A stretch of 64,000 bases of DNA from DATBDE01 sp036270095 (GTDB lineage: Bacteria; Actinomycetota; Thermoleophilia; Solirubrobacterales; Solirubrobacteraceae). Where the stretch lies: the NCBI GenBank assembly GCA_036270095.1, contig DATBDE010000096.1, positions 1 through 64,000 of the forward strand, in the 5' to 3' direction. Positions 43,208 through 52,228 of this stretch are shown in pieces (positions within the stretch are counted from its first letter, which is position 1; each line of letters begins with the position of its first letter). The position numbers were made by a program, and so were the translations under genes. The notes below the pieces were generated by a model. It had not been told where the DNA came from, ran no database searches, and was given only the letters and a program-made list of their open reading frames with translations.

Positions 43208-43911
43208 GGCTCGTCCTCCGGGGACGTCGCCTCGCCGCGCCCGCGCTCGGGGGGCATGGGCGGGCCGGCGGCCATCGTGTCGGGGTCGGGAACGGGGACG
43301 GCGGCACCGGGGTCGGCCGCGGCGCGATGGGCGAGCTGCTTGCGGGAAAGCACGGGCCGGCCGTCGCGCACGTCGTTGGCGATGGCCGCGACGTCGTCGA
43401 GCTCGAGCGGCCCGACGTAGACCCCATCGACCGAGGCCATGGGCCCGATGTCGCACGCGCCCATGCACTCGAAGGCGCGGATGTTGAAGTCGCCCTCGTC
43501 GCCGAGGGTCTCGATGAAGTGCTCGAAGAGCTCGTCGGCTCCGAGCAGCGAGCAGGAGATGTTCGTGCACACGTACACGTCGTGGGCCGGCTTGGGCTCG
43601 GTCTCGAACATGTCGTAGAACGTCGCGATCGACTCCACGTAGGCCGGGGTCAGCCGCATGACGGCGGCGACCTGGTCGAGCGCCTCGGGCGAGCACCACC
43701 CGTAGTGCCGCTGGGCGGCGGCGATCGAGGGGATCACGGCCGAGCGCCGGTCCGGGTACTTGGACATGTAGGCCTCGATCGTGCGCCGCAGGTCTTCGGG
43801 GACGGGCGTGACCGCCGGCTCGGGGACCGGCGCGGGCTCCTTGTTGAGGTCGACGGCGCGGTCCCAGGGCGGGACGCGGGAGCCGTCGGGGTAGCGCTGG
43901 ACGCGGGCCAT
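43204..43911 (-). CDS. nuoE: NADH-quinone oxidoreductase subunit E
   Basis: A 235-residue thioredoxin-like [2Fe-2S] subunit. Cluster ligands Cys115, Cys120, Cys149 and Cys153 (VCTNISC and ECMGACDIGP). An N-terminal extension of about 35 residues and a C-terminal polar tail with GRGEATSPEDEP flank the usual 160-residue core. It lies 4 bp after nuoD. Confidence 0.95.
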   Translation of the reverse strand: MARVQRYPDGSRVPPWDRAVDLNKEPAPVPEPAVTPVPEDLRRTIEAYMSKYPDRRSAVIPSIAAAQRHYGWCSPEALDQVAAVMRLTPAYVESIATFYDMFETEPKPAHDVYVCTNISCSLLGADELFEHFIETLGDEGDFNIRAFECMGACDIGPMASVDGVYVGPLELDDVAAIANDVRDGRPVLSRKQLAHRAAADPGAAVPVPDPDTMAAGPPMPPERGRGEATSPEDEP

Positions 43912-43915
43912 GGGG

Positions 43916-45151
43916 CTAGCGGTCGATTCCGCCGACGATCGGGTCGAGCATCGCGATGGCGGCGATGAAGTCGGCGATGTACCCGTCTCGGACCATGTCG
44001 GGGAACGCCTGCAGGTTGGTGAAGCTCGAGTCGCGCATGTGCACGCGCGCGGGCTTGGAGGAGCCATCGGAGCGCACGAAGCAGCCGAGCTCGCCGCGCG
44101 GGCCCTCGATCGGGTAGTAGACCTCGCCCGGCGGCACGCGGAAGCCCTCGGTCACGAGCTTGAAGTGGTGGATGAGCGCCTCCATCGAGGTGGCGAGCTC
44201 GTGGCGCGGCGGCAGCGCGACCTTGCGGTCCTCGGTGATGTACGGGCCCTCGGGCAGGCCGTCGAGCGCCTGCTCGATGATCTTCACGCTCTCGTAGAGC
44301 TCGGCGTGGCGCACGCGGAAGCGGTCGTAGTTGTCGCCCACGGTGCCGACCGGGATCTTGAAGTCGAAGTGGTCGTAGCTCGAGTAGGGCTCGGCCTTGC
44401 GCAGGTCCCACGGGTTGCCGGCCGCGCGCAGCAGCGGGCCGGTGACGCCGAGCTCGAGCAGGCGCGCCTCGGGCACGACCCCGGTGTCGCGCAGGCGCTG
44501 CAGGACGATCTCGTTCTTCTCCAGGATCGCCGCGTACTGGTCGGCGCGGCGCGGCATCTCCGCGCAGAACTTGCGCACCTTGGCCGCCCACCCGACCGGG
44601 ATGTCCTCGATGACCCCGCCGACCTGGAAGTAGCGGGTGTGCATGCGCTGGCCCGAGGAGTACTCGAACAAGTCGAGGATCTGCTCGCGCTCGCGGAACC
44701 CGTACCAGAACATCGAGATCGCGCCGAGGTCGAGCATGGCGGTCCCGATCCAGACCAGGTGGGACATGATCCGGTTGAGCTCGAGGTGGATGACGCGGAG
44801 GTACTGGGCGCGTGGCGGCACCTCGACGTCGAGCAGCGTCTCGACGGCCCCGACGTAGGCCATCGCGTTGAAGTAGTAGGCCAGGTAGTCCATCCGCTCG
44901 ACCACCGGGATGACCTTCCAGTAGGACTTGTCCTCGGCCGTCTTCTCGATGCCGGTGTGGAGGTAGCCGATGACCGGCTTGGCGTCCTTCACCACCTCGC
45001 CGTCGAGCTTGACCATGACCCGCAGCACCCCGTGCGTGGCGGGGTGGTGCGGACCCATGTTGATGGTGAGGAGCTCGTCGCTGTCCTCGTCGGCCAGGGC
45101 GGGGACGCCGGTGACCAGCTCGGCCGGGGCCAGGTCGGTGGAGTCGGTCAC
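43916..45151 (-). CDS. nuoD: NADH-quinone oxidoreductase subunit D
   Basis: A 411-residue 49-kDa-type subunit, quinone-pocket side. NMGPHHPATHGVLRV with the two His, GIEKTAEDKSYWK and the final ADFIAAIAMLDPIVGGIDR are conserved. GTG start at 45151 overlaps the nuoC stop (GTGA). Confidence 0.96.
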   Translation of the reverse strand: MTDSTDLAPAELVTGVPALADEDSDELLTINMGPHHPATHGVLRVMVKLDGEVVKDAKPVIGYLHTGIEKTAEDKSYWKVIPVVERMDYLAYYFNAMAYVGAVETLLDVEVPPRAQYLRVIHLELNRIMSHLVWIGTAMLDLGAISMFWYGFREREQILDLFEYSSGQRMHTRYFQVGGVIEDIPVGWAAKVRKFCAEMPRRADQYAAILEKNEIVLQRLRDTGVVPEARLLELGVTGPLLRAAGNPWDLRKAEPYSSYDHFDFKIPVGTVGDNYDRFRVRHAELYESVKIIEQALDGLPEGPYITEDRKVALPPRHELATSMEALIHHFKLVTEGFRVPPGEVYYPIEGPRGELGCFVRSDGSSKPARVHMRDSSFTNLQAFPDMVRDGYIADFIAAIAMLDPIVGGIDR

Positions 45152-45657
45152 TCCCAGTACCTCGGGGTCTCGTACTCGTTGTAGGTGAAGTGGACGGGCT
45201 CGCCGCCGACCGGGAAGTCGCGGCGCTGCGGATGGCCCTCGTAGTCGTCGGGCATGAGGATGCGGCGCAGGTCCGGATGGCCCTCGAAGACGACGCCGAA
45301 GAGGTCGTAGACCTCGCGCTCGTGGAAGTCGGCGGTGGGCCAGTCCGGCGTGACCGATGGCACGGTGGGCGCGTCGGTGGGTACGCGGGTCTTGACCGTG
45401 ATGCGGTCGACCTCGTGCATGTCGAGCAGCTCGTAGTGGACGCCCAGGCGCGGCTCGTGGGGCCAGTAGTCGACCCCGTGCACGGACATGAGCGCGCGGA
45501 AGCCCTTCTCGCGCAGGGCGGCCAGGACGCTGCGCACGCTGCCCGGGGCCACCTCGAGCGCCGCCTTGTCGCGGAAGTAGGACGTATCGACGACGGCGTC
45601 GGCGTCGGTCTCGCGCAGGTCCTGGGCCAGGAGCTCCAGGCCGGGCGCGTCAGGCAC
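45148..45657 (-). CDS. nuoC: NADH-quinone oxidoreductase subunit C
   Basis: A 169-residue 30-kDa-type subunit. DFHEREVYDLFGVVFEGHPDL and RILMPDDYEGHPQRRDFPV are the family signature. nuoC and nuoD are separate here, unlike the E. coli fusion. The GTG at 45657 lies inside the last codons of nuoB (8-bp overlap). Confidence 0.95.
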   Translation of the reverse strand: MPDAPGLELLAQDLRETDADAVVDTSYFRDKAALEVAPGSVRSVLAALREKGFRALMSVHGVDYWPHEPRLGVHYELLDMHEVDRITVKTRVPTDAPTVPSVTPDWPTADFHEREVYDLFGVVFEGHPDLRRILMPDDYEGHPQRRDFPVGGEPVHFTYNEYETPRYWE

Positions 45658-46345
45658 GTTTGGTCGCCTCCGAGTGCTGGCTGGCCTGGCGCAGCGCGTC
45701 CACGGCCGGGTCCTCGGGCGGAGGGGTGACCTCCTCGGTGCCACGCGCGCCGTAGCGGTCGCGCCAGCCCGGCTCCTCCTTGTCCTGGATCATGTCGCGC
45801 AGGCGCAGCACGCCGTGCATCAGCGCCTCGGGGCGAGGCGGGCAGCCGGGCACGTGCACGTCGATCGGCATGAACTTGTCCGCCGGCACGATGGCGTAGT
45901 TGTTGAACACGCCCATCGAGCTCGAGCACGCGCCCATGGAGATCGCCCACTTCGGCTCGAGCATCTGGTCGTAGATGCGCCGGATGATCGGCGCCATCTT
46001 GATCGAGACCCGGCCCGAGAGCACGATCAGGTCGGCCTGGCGGGGCGATGCGCGCAGGGCCTCGAAGCCGAAGCGCGAGACGTCGACCCGCGAGGCGACG
46101 ATCGACATGAACTCGATCGCGCAGCAGGCCAGGCCGAAGGTCAGGGGGAAGAGCGAGTTCGAGCGGGCCCAGTTCAGCGCCTGCTCGAGCGTGGTCGTCA
46201 GCACCCGTTGCTCGACGTACTCCTCGAGGTCCTGACCCTCGAGGTCGCCGCGGAGCATGTCGCGCGCGCGCAGCTGGCTGGAGCGGAAGTCGCCGGGGCT
46301 CGAGGCGCCGGAGCCCCCGCTGCGGCCGTGCCGGATCACCTCCAT
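45650..46345 (-). CDS. nuoB: NADH-quinone oxidoreductase subunit B
   Basis: A 231-residue subunit holding the terminal N2 [4Fe-4S] cluster: Cys74-Cys75 (GLACCAIEFM), Cys140 (MGACSSSMG) and Cys168 (VPGCPPRPE). N- and C-terminal extensions (about 40 and 35 polar residues) are longer than usual. The start ATG at 46345 is 10 bp inside nuoA. Confidence 0.95.
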   Translation of the reverse strand: MEVIRHGRSGGSGASSPGDFRSSQLRARDMLRGDLEGQDLEEYVEQRVLTTTLEQALNWARSNSLFPLTFGLACCAIEFMSIVASRVDVSRFGFEALRASPRQADLIVLSGRVSIKMAPIIRRIYDQMLEPKWAISMGACSSSMGVFNNYAIVPADKFMPIDVHVPGCPPRPEALMHGVLRLRDMIQDKEEPGWRDRYGARGTEEVTPPPEDPAVDALRQASQHSEATKRA

Positions 46346-46692
46346 TCCAGTGCCCCCCGTCGCCACACGTACACGAAGGCCACGAACAGCAGCACGATGA
46401 ACACGATGGTCTCGACCAGGGCAAAGCCGCCGAAGGCCCGCAGCTGCACCGCGACCGGGTACAGGAAGATGACCTCGATGTCGAACAGGATGAACAGCAT
46501 CGCGATCAGGTAGAACGAGATCCCGAACCGGAATCCGCTCTGCACGTCGGAGGGCAGCCCGCACTCGTAGGGGTCCGTCTTGGAGCGAATCGCCCGCTTG
46601 GGGCCGATGATCAGGTTGAGGACGGCGAAGGCGCCGCCCACCGTCAGGCCCAGGATCAGGAAGAACAACGCGGGCAGATACGAATCCAGCAT
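46336..46692 (-). CDS. nuoA: NADH-quinone oxidoreductase subunit A
   Basis: A 118-residue three-span subunit, first gene of the nuo operon. PYECGLPSDVQSGFRFGISFYLIAMLF (motif core PYECGL and FRFGISFYLIA) with the loop Cys-Gly, and FILFDIEVIFLYP carrying acidic residues. The operon A to N is in canonical order without extra genes. Confidence 0.95.
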   Translation of the reverse strand: MLDSYLPALFFLILGLTVGGAFAVLNLIIGPKRAIRSKTDPYECGLPSDVQSGFRFGISFYLIAMLFILFDIEVIFLYPVAVQLRAFGGFALVETIVFIVLLFVAFVYVWRRGALEWR

Positions 46693-46753
46693 TCGACGTG
46701 GGTTCTATCACCGGTTTGTGCGGAGTTGCTACTTGGTCGCAAAGGCCACGAGA
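46693..46753. promoter_or_regulatory. Divergent promoter region for nuo and a membrane gene
   Basis: This 61-bp gap is the only upstream non-coding space for the 14-gene nuo operon. It is less GC-rich than its surroundings (GGTTCTATCACCGG and a TTGCTAC stretch). Promoters for both directions must lie here or in the neighbouring gene. No clean -35/-10 pair is evident. Confidence 0.4.
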
Positions 46754-47206
46754 TTGACCAGCTTCCACTCCATCCTCGGCATCGTCGTCGCGACCGCCTT
46801 CGCGGTCGTCGCCGCGCTGGGCTGGTGGCTATGGCGGTCGGGCGGCACGAGCAGGGTGTTCTGGCGCCTGCTGCGCGGCTCGCAGGTGCTGTACCTGGCC
46901 TACCTGGCCATCGCGGGCGTGCGGTTCTTCACCGGTCAGAAACCTGACGACAGCCTCTACTGGGTCTACGCGCTGCTGCCGCTGGCGGTGTCGTTCATCG
47001 CCGAGCAGCTGCGCATCGCGTCCGCCCAGACCGTGCTCGACGCGCGCGACCTCGAGGACGCCGAGGCGGTGGGGCGGCTGCCCGCCGGCGAGCAGCGCGG
47101 CGTGGTGGTCGCCATCCTCGCGCGGGAGATCGGCGTCATGGCGATTGCGGCGCTGGTGATCGCCGGGCTCATGCTGCGCGCGTCGCTGGGCTTCGGGGGG
47201 TACTGA
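46754..47206 (+). CDS. Small membrane protein, unknown
   Basis: About 150 residues with three to four hydrophobic segments (SILGIVVATAFAVVAALGWWLW; VLYLAYLAIAGVRFF; LYWVYALLPLAVSFIAEQL; MAIAALVIAGLMLRASLG). The loop LDARDLEDAEAVGRLPAGEQ is polar. The TTG at 46754 (MTSFHSILG) is favoured by AAAGG upstream; a TTG at 46733 is an alternative. Not recognised. Its place opposite nuoA could mean a link to respiration, but that is only position. Confidence 0.65.
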   Translation: MTSFHSILGIVVATAFAVVAALGWWLWRSGGTSRVFWRLLRGSQVLYLAYLAIAGVRFFTGQKPDDSLYWVYALLPLAVSFIAEQLRIASAQTVLDARDLEDAEAVGRLPAGEQRGVVVAILAREIGVMAIAALVIAGLMLRASLGFGGY

Positions 47207-47225
47207 GCGTCGGGCCGGCCCGCGA

Positions 47226-47245
47226 CGCCGCCCGACCGGGCGGCG
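47226..47245. terminator. Bidirectional terminator-like hairpin
   Basis: CGCCGCCC at 47226-47233 pairs perfectly with GGGCGGCG at 47238-47245 around a GACC loop, between the convergent stops at 47206 and 47265. No T run, as is common in such GC-rich genomes. Confidence 0.6.
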
Positions 47246-47264
47246 CCACGAGCCGGCTCCGTGA

Positions 47265-48722
47265 CTACTTGCCCTTGCTCCCGCGCCGGTGGTGCTGGGC
47301 GCGGGTCGTCGGCTTGCCCTTCTCGCAGCCGGTGTAGGTCCGCGTGCTCACCAGCTTGCTGCCGCTCTTCTGCACGGAGGTGATCTTCACCGTGAAGGTC
47401 TCCTGCGGCAACGCGTCGATGGTCACCGTCGTGAGGTTGCGCCCCTTGACCGTCTTGAGGCGCTTCCCGTTGGCGGTGATGTCGACCCGCACCACCCGCT
47501 GCCCGGGCGCGTGGTGCAGCTTGAACGAGAACCGGCGGGTGTCGGTGCAGGCCGCCGGGACCGCGGTCGGGGGCGGCGCTGTGGTCGCCGTCGACTGCGT
47601 CGACGTCCCCGACGAGCTCGTACTGCTGCCGGAGCTTCCGCTTCCGCCGCTCGCCGGCGCCGGCGCCGGAGGCGGAGGCGGCGCCTGGCAGTCGATCTTG
47701 CTCGCGTTGGCCGGGTCGCTGCAGTCGATCGTCGTGGCCCGCGCCCGCGCGGTGATGTCCACCACCGCGAGGAACAGGTTGTCGTCGCTCGACGGGTTGG
47801 ACGTGTCGATCTTCAGCTGTTGGTCGCCCTGGTGGAGCAGCGGCACGAGGTTGTACAGCTCGTCGTCCTCGCCCCCGGACTCGGCGTTCGGGTCGGCCGG
47901 GTTGTCGGTGCTGTCGCCGACGCCGCCGACGGTGATCAGCCCGCCATTCGCGCCGAAGCCGTCGTCGTAGTTGCCGGCGCAGCTCGTCAGGCGCTGCGCG
48001 TTGACGTCGACGGTCGAGAACTGGCCGCCTCCGCAGGCGTGGCCGTCGACGCCCTGGAAGCTGAAGCCGCTGCCGAGCGACATGATGGCGCCGAAGCCCG
48101 GCGCGGTGAGGTCGAGCGGGCTCCCGAACAGGAAGGTCACGGTGTCACCGGTCTGCTCGGCTCCGCCGTCGAGCACCGCGATCGTCTTCTCCGGCGAGTT
48201 GGGGTTGGAGTAGATGACCACGAGCCCCACGCCCTCGAGCCCCGCTGGATCGTTGTTGATGGCGAAGTCCGTGATGCCGCCTCCACCCCCGACCTTTGCC
48301 GCCACCTGCGACGTCACGTCGGCGCGACCGGCGTTCAGCCCACAACACCCGGGCGCCACGTCGGGAAGCTGCGTGAGCTGCACCATGGTGCCGTCGAAGT
48401 CGATGACGCCGTTGGTGTTGTCGATGGTGCCCGTGCCCGAGTAGGTGCCGTACAGGTAGGCCTGAACCACGGTCGAGCCGCCCGGCACCTCGGCCTGGAC
48501 GGTTCCCCCGGGCTCGCTCTGACCCAGGCCGTCGGCCGAGTACCCACCGTTCCCGCTGAACGTCGCCAGCGAGTCGGGCGTCGGCTTGAGCAGCGCCAGC
48601 TTGGCCTGAGCGACCGCTCCGCCCGCCAGCAAGAGGGCGACGGCCAGTGCCGCCGCGACCAGGAGGCGCAGGGCCCCCGTCGTACTACGCGAAAAGCCCC
48701 GAAGGGCCACTTTCCCGTCCAT
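47265..48722 (-). CDS. Secreted protein, DUF3344-like, Ser/Thr/Pro-rich linker
   Basis: A 485-residue exported protein. Start ATG at 48722 with GGGGAGG 9 bp upstream. A signal peptide (LRLLVAAALAVALLLAGGAVAQA) follows a short basic start. The large beta-rich domain has paired cysteines (GCCGLN, HACGG, LTSCAGNYDDGFGANGG), with GVGLVVIYSNP and FLAVVDITARA. Then come a Pro/Ala/Ser/Thr linker (residues about 375-415) and a C-terminal Ig-like/PKD-like domain (VRVDITANGKRLKTVKG). It resembles DUF3344/cell-surface proteins; function unknown. Confidence 0.75.
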   Translation of the reverse strand: MDGKVALRGFSRSTTGALRLLVAAALAVALLLAGGAVAQAKLALLKPTPDSLATFSGNGGYSADGLGQSEPGGTVQAEVPGGSTVVQAYLYGTYSGTGTIDNTNGVIDFDGTMVQLTQLPDVAPGCCGLNAGRADVTSQVAAKVGGGGGITDFAINNDPAGLEGVGLVVIYSNPNSPEKTIAVLDGGAEQTGDTVTFLFGSPLDLTAPGFGAIMSLGSGFSFQGVDGHACGGGQFSTVDVNAQRLTSCAGNYDDGFGANGGLITVGGVGDSTDNPADPNAESGGEDDELYNLVPLLHQGDQQLKIDTSNPSSDDNLFLAVVDITARARATTIDCSDPANASKIDCQAPPPPPAPAPASGGSGSSGSSTSSSGTSTQSTATTAPPPTAVPAACTDTRRFSFKLHHAPGQRVVRVDITANGKRLKTVKGRNLTTVTIDALPQETFTVKITSVQKSGSKLVSTRTYTGCEKGKPTTRAQHHRRGSKGK

Positions 48723-48838
48723 GTGTTGCGAACCTCCCCAGTTGCTTTTGGCGACCATATCCGGAGCGCAGGTCGAAGCGCCAGGTTTGCCCGCCGAATC
48801 GTTACCTTTGACCGTTGAACCCTGCATCGCCCGCGACC

Positions 48839-51264
48839 TCAGCGCCGAGCCTTCCTCTTCCGCTTCGGCGCCGCGTGCAGCCGCGAGATCGAGGCGAACT
48901 GCGTGTCGGTGGCGGCGTCGGCCGTGCGGGCGTCCGCCTCGACCGACACCGCGACCTTCGCGTGGCGCTTGACGGCGGCGACCACCGACCGCGGAACGCC
49001 GAGCCGCACCGTCGTGGGCTTCCCCGGGGCGACCGTGACGGTCTTCGTCGCCGGCGCCACGGTCGTGGTGGCGGTGGCGGTCGTCGTCGTGCCTTTCGTG
49101 GGCGGCGTGACCACCGCGGTCCGGATCACCGTCACCGGCCGGCAGGCCGAGAACTCCGACGTCGCGCCGGTGGCGGTGTTCGTCGCCGTCGCCGTGACGA
49201 CGTCGGTGGCGCCGAAGTTCAGGGCCGTCGTCGTGAAGGTCGCCCCGCCGCCGCCGTTGGTCGTCACGGTGGCCGGCCCGAGCGGCGTCCTGCCCTCGCC
49301 GAACCCGGACGGGTCGCAGCTCGGGCTGGAGAAGAACCGCACGGTGAAGCCCTGGTTGGGGGCCGAGGACAGCGCGCCCGTCACCGTGGGCGGCCCGTTG
49401 CCCACCGTGGCCGAGGCCAGCACCGGCGCGCCCGCCGCGGTCACGCCCAGCGGGTCGTTGTCGATGCCGAGGGCGCCGTTGTCGAAGATCGCGTTCTCGG
49501 CCACGGTGGCGGGGTTGCCGGCGGTGAGGCGTACGCCGGCGCCGGTGTTGGCCGAGATCGTGTTCAGCGCGCCGCCGGGCCCGCCCACGACCGCGCCCGG
49601 GTCGTCGATGAGCACGCCGTCGCCGCCGTTGGGCAGTGCCCGCCCGCTGGCGCCGAGCCCGATCGTGTTGCCGACGATGCGGCCGTTGTTGCCGGCCTGG
49701 CGAATCCCCGCGCCGGAGTTGCCCGAGACCGTGTTGCCCTGGCCCGCGCCGGTGCCGCCGATGGTCGTGTTCCGCGCGAAGACCTGGATCCCCAAGTCGT
49801 TGGGCAGCGCCGCGGTGACGAGGCGGTTGAGGCCGACGGTGTTGCCCTGCACGACGAGCCCGCTCGCGTTCTCGGTGTCGACGCCGGCCCCGTGATTGCC
49901 CGAGCTGAGGTTGCCGAGGATCGAGGTGTTGTCGCTGTTGTCGGCCTTGATCCCGGCGCCGTTGTTGCCGCGCGCGACCGAGCGGCGCTGTCGGTGCCGA
50001 CGAGGTTGCCCGGGATGGCGTTCCCGGTGCCGGCGCCCTAGGCGAAGATGCCCGTGTCGCCGTTCTCGGACACGGTGTTGGCGTCGAGCTCGGCGGGGCC
50101 GCCGATCGTGTCGGAGGAGGCGTCGTTCTCGATCCGCACGCCCTCGTCGCCGTTGCCGGCGCCGCTGTCGCTGTCGCTGAGCCCGATGCGGTTGCCCGTG
50201 ACCACGTTCTGGTTGGCGCTCACGCCGCCGATGCGGACGCCCGCCTTGGTGTTGTGGTCGATCGTGTTGTTGGTCACCGACGCCTGGCTGCCGGCGAGGT
50301 TGACGCCGTCGCCGCCGTTGGCCGGCGCGTTGTCGTCGCCGATCGTGTTGCCGTCGATCAGCGAGTTGATGCCCGCGTTCTCGACCAGCACGCCGGTGCC
50401 GCCGCTGCCCGCGATCACGTTCGGGAGCGATCCGAAGGAGCCCGTGGCGGCCTGGATGCGCGTGGGGCCGCGCGCCGCGCTCACGTCGATGTTGTTGCCG
50501 CCGTTCGGGAGCGCGCTGCGCCCGGTCTCGTCGGTCCCGATCAGGTTGCCGCTGATCGTGTTGTCCCCGGCGGTGTTGGAGACGAGGATCCCGTCCCCGG
50601 TGTTGCCGGAGATGAGGTTGCCGGGGTGGCTTCCCCAGGAGGGGCTGGCCGTCGACCGCCCCCATCGTGACGCCGACGGCCTGGTCGATGTTCACGCCCG
50701 CCGCCCCGTTCGGGTTCGCGGTCGTCCCGTCGTTGCCGATGTCGGATCGGTCACCTTGGTGCCCGACGCCTGCGAGCCGAGATGGATGCTGGCCTGGCCG
50801 GTTCCGCGCAGGACGTCCGCCGCGATGGTCACGCCGCTCGACGGCGCGACGGGCACGTCGATGCCGTCGCCCGGGAAATCCTTGACCGTGACGTGGTCGA
50901 ACGTGCTGGCGCCGCCGCCGCCGTTGAACATGACCCCGTCGGTGGCGCCGGTGTTCTCGGTGCCGTCGATGGTGATCGGCGTCGCCGCGATGCCGCCCCG
51001 GCTGGCGCCGTCGACGGTCACCGCCTGGGTGATCGGGCAGCGGCGAGCTCTGGACGATGATCTTGGCCGACCCCGGCGCGGGGATCTGGAAGCTGATGGT
51101 TCGTCCCCGGCGTGGCCGTTGGCGCTGGTGATCGCCGCCGCCAGCGAGCCCGCGCCCGAGCCGTTCGTGTTGATGACGGTGAACGTGTCCGCCGCGGCCG
51201 GCGCGGCGCCGCCGAGCACGAGCGCGAGCGCGGCCGGAACGGCGAGCCTGCGGAGGATGGTCAT
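48839..51264 (-). pseudogene. Secreted parallel beta-helix protein, decayed
   Basis: A signal peptide (ILRRLAVPAALALVLGGAAP) at 51264 is followed by right-handed beta-helix repeats (GNTIGLG, GNRIGLS, ALPNGG, NTISAN) and a C-terminal Thr/Val-rich region and basic tail ending at 48839. The chain is spread over frames. The first shift is near 51100 and the second near 51040. Another shift near 50745 and one near 50650 precede the repeats that read cleanly to an in-frame TAG at 50038. One further shift near 49975 gives the C-terminal 380 codons. At least one nonsense and four indels. An intact version would be about 800 residues, probably polysaccharide-binding or a lyase-like surface protein. 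Confidence 0.8.
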
Positions 51265-51372
51265 CGCGGCCGATGGTCTCGCGCCCGCGACCCCTTGTCT
51301 TCAGGGTGACCACCCTGATTTTTGGCCGCTCGGCGTCGATGGCTGCGCACGCAGGTGGGTACCTTCAGGTGC

Positions 51373-52227
51373 ATGTCGCTCACCGTTGGCACCGCACCGT
51401 TCGGTCCCCAAGCTGCCGGCGAGTGGAACTTCGACTACGACGGTCCCGCCCACGCGCTCTACCTCCATCCCCAGCCCCGGCGCCTGCGCGCCGTGTTCGC
51501 GGGGGAGACCGTCCTCGACACCCTCCGCCCGCAGCTGCTGCACGAGACCGCCATCCTGCCCCGCTACTACGTCCCCGTCGAGGACGTGCGCTGGCAGCTC
51601 TTCGAGCCCACCGCCCACACGACCCACTGCCCGTTCAAGGGCGACGCGCGCTACTGGACGCTGCGCGTCGGGGACCGCGTGGCCGAGAACCTCGTCTGGA
51701 ACTACCCCGAGCCGATCGAGGGCGCGCCTGCCTTCGCGGACCTGGTCTCGTTCTACTGGGAGCCACTCGACCACTGGTACGAGGAGGACGAGGAGGTCTT
51801 CGTCCACCCGCGCGACCCCTTCCACCGCATCGACGTGCTGCCCACCTCGCGGCACGTGCGGGTCTCGCTCGACGGCACCGAGCTGGCCGACACCACGCGC
51901 GCCCAGGTCCTGCACGAGACCGGCCTGCCCGCGCGCTGGTACATCCCGCGCGAGGACGTACGGGTGGACGCGGTGCAGCCCGTCGTCGGCCTGGAGACCA
52001 CGTGCCCGTACAAGGGCACGACGAGCGGCTACTGGTCGTCCGGCGACGAGGAGGCGGTGGCCTGGACCTACGCCGAGACGCTGCCCGAGGTGGCGCCGAT
52101 CGCCGGCCACATCGCGTTCTTCAACGAGCGCGTCGAGATCGAGGTCGACGGGGTCGCGCAGGAGCGCGGGCCCGAGACGCAGTGGTCGACCACGCGCTGG
52201 ATCGAGCGCGCGCGGGCGGCGGCCTGA
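51373..52227 (+). CDS. Tandem DUF427 domain protein
   Basis: A 284-residue protein with two DUF427 domains. Domain 1: LRAVFAGETVLDTLRPQLLHE, then PRYYVPVEDVR and TTHCPFKGDARYWTL. Domain 2: VRVSLDGTELADTTRAQVLHE, then WYIPREDVRVD and TTCPYKGTTSGYW. The Cys-Pro-[FY]-Lys-Gly motif occurs once in each. Function of DUF427 is not established. Start ATG at 51373 (MSLTVGTAPFG). Followed 1 bp later by the NAD-binding gene. Confidence 0.85.
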   Translation: MSLTVGTAPFGPQAAGEWNFDYDGPAHALYLHPQPRRLRAVFAGETVLDTLRPQLLHETAILPRYYVPVEDVRWQLFEPTAHTTHCPFKGDARYWTLRVGDRVAENLVWNYPEPIEGAPAFADLVSFYWEPLDHWYEEDEEVFVHPRDPFHRIDVLPTSRHVRVSLDGTELADTTRAQVLHETGLPARWYIPREDVRVDAVQPVVGLETTCPYKGTTSGYWSSGDEEAVAWTYAETLPEVAPIAGHIAFFNERVEIEVDGVAQERGPETQWSTTRWIERARAAA

Positions 52228-52228
52228 C

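Noticed and set aside
48723..48838. A GGGCAAACC block upstream of the secreted protein at 48722, reminiscent of a cyclic-di-GMP-I riboswitch
   Set aside because: Only one of the expected conserved segments is present; the GGGACGCAAAGCC segment and the P1 closing stem are not visible. It could be coincidence.
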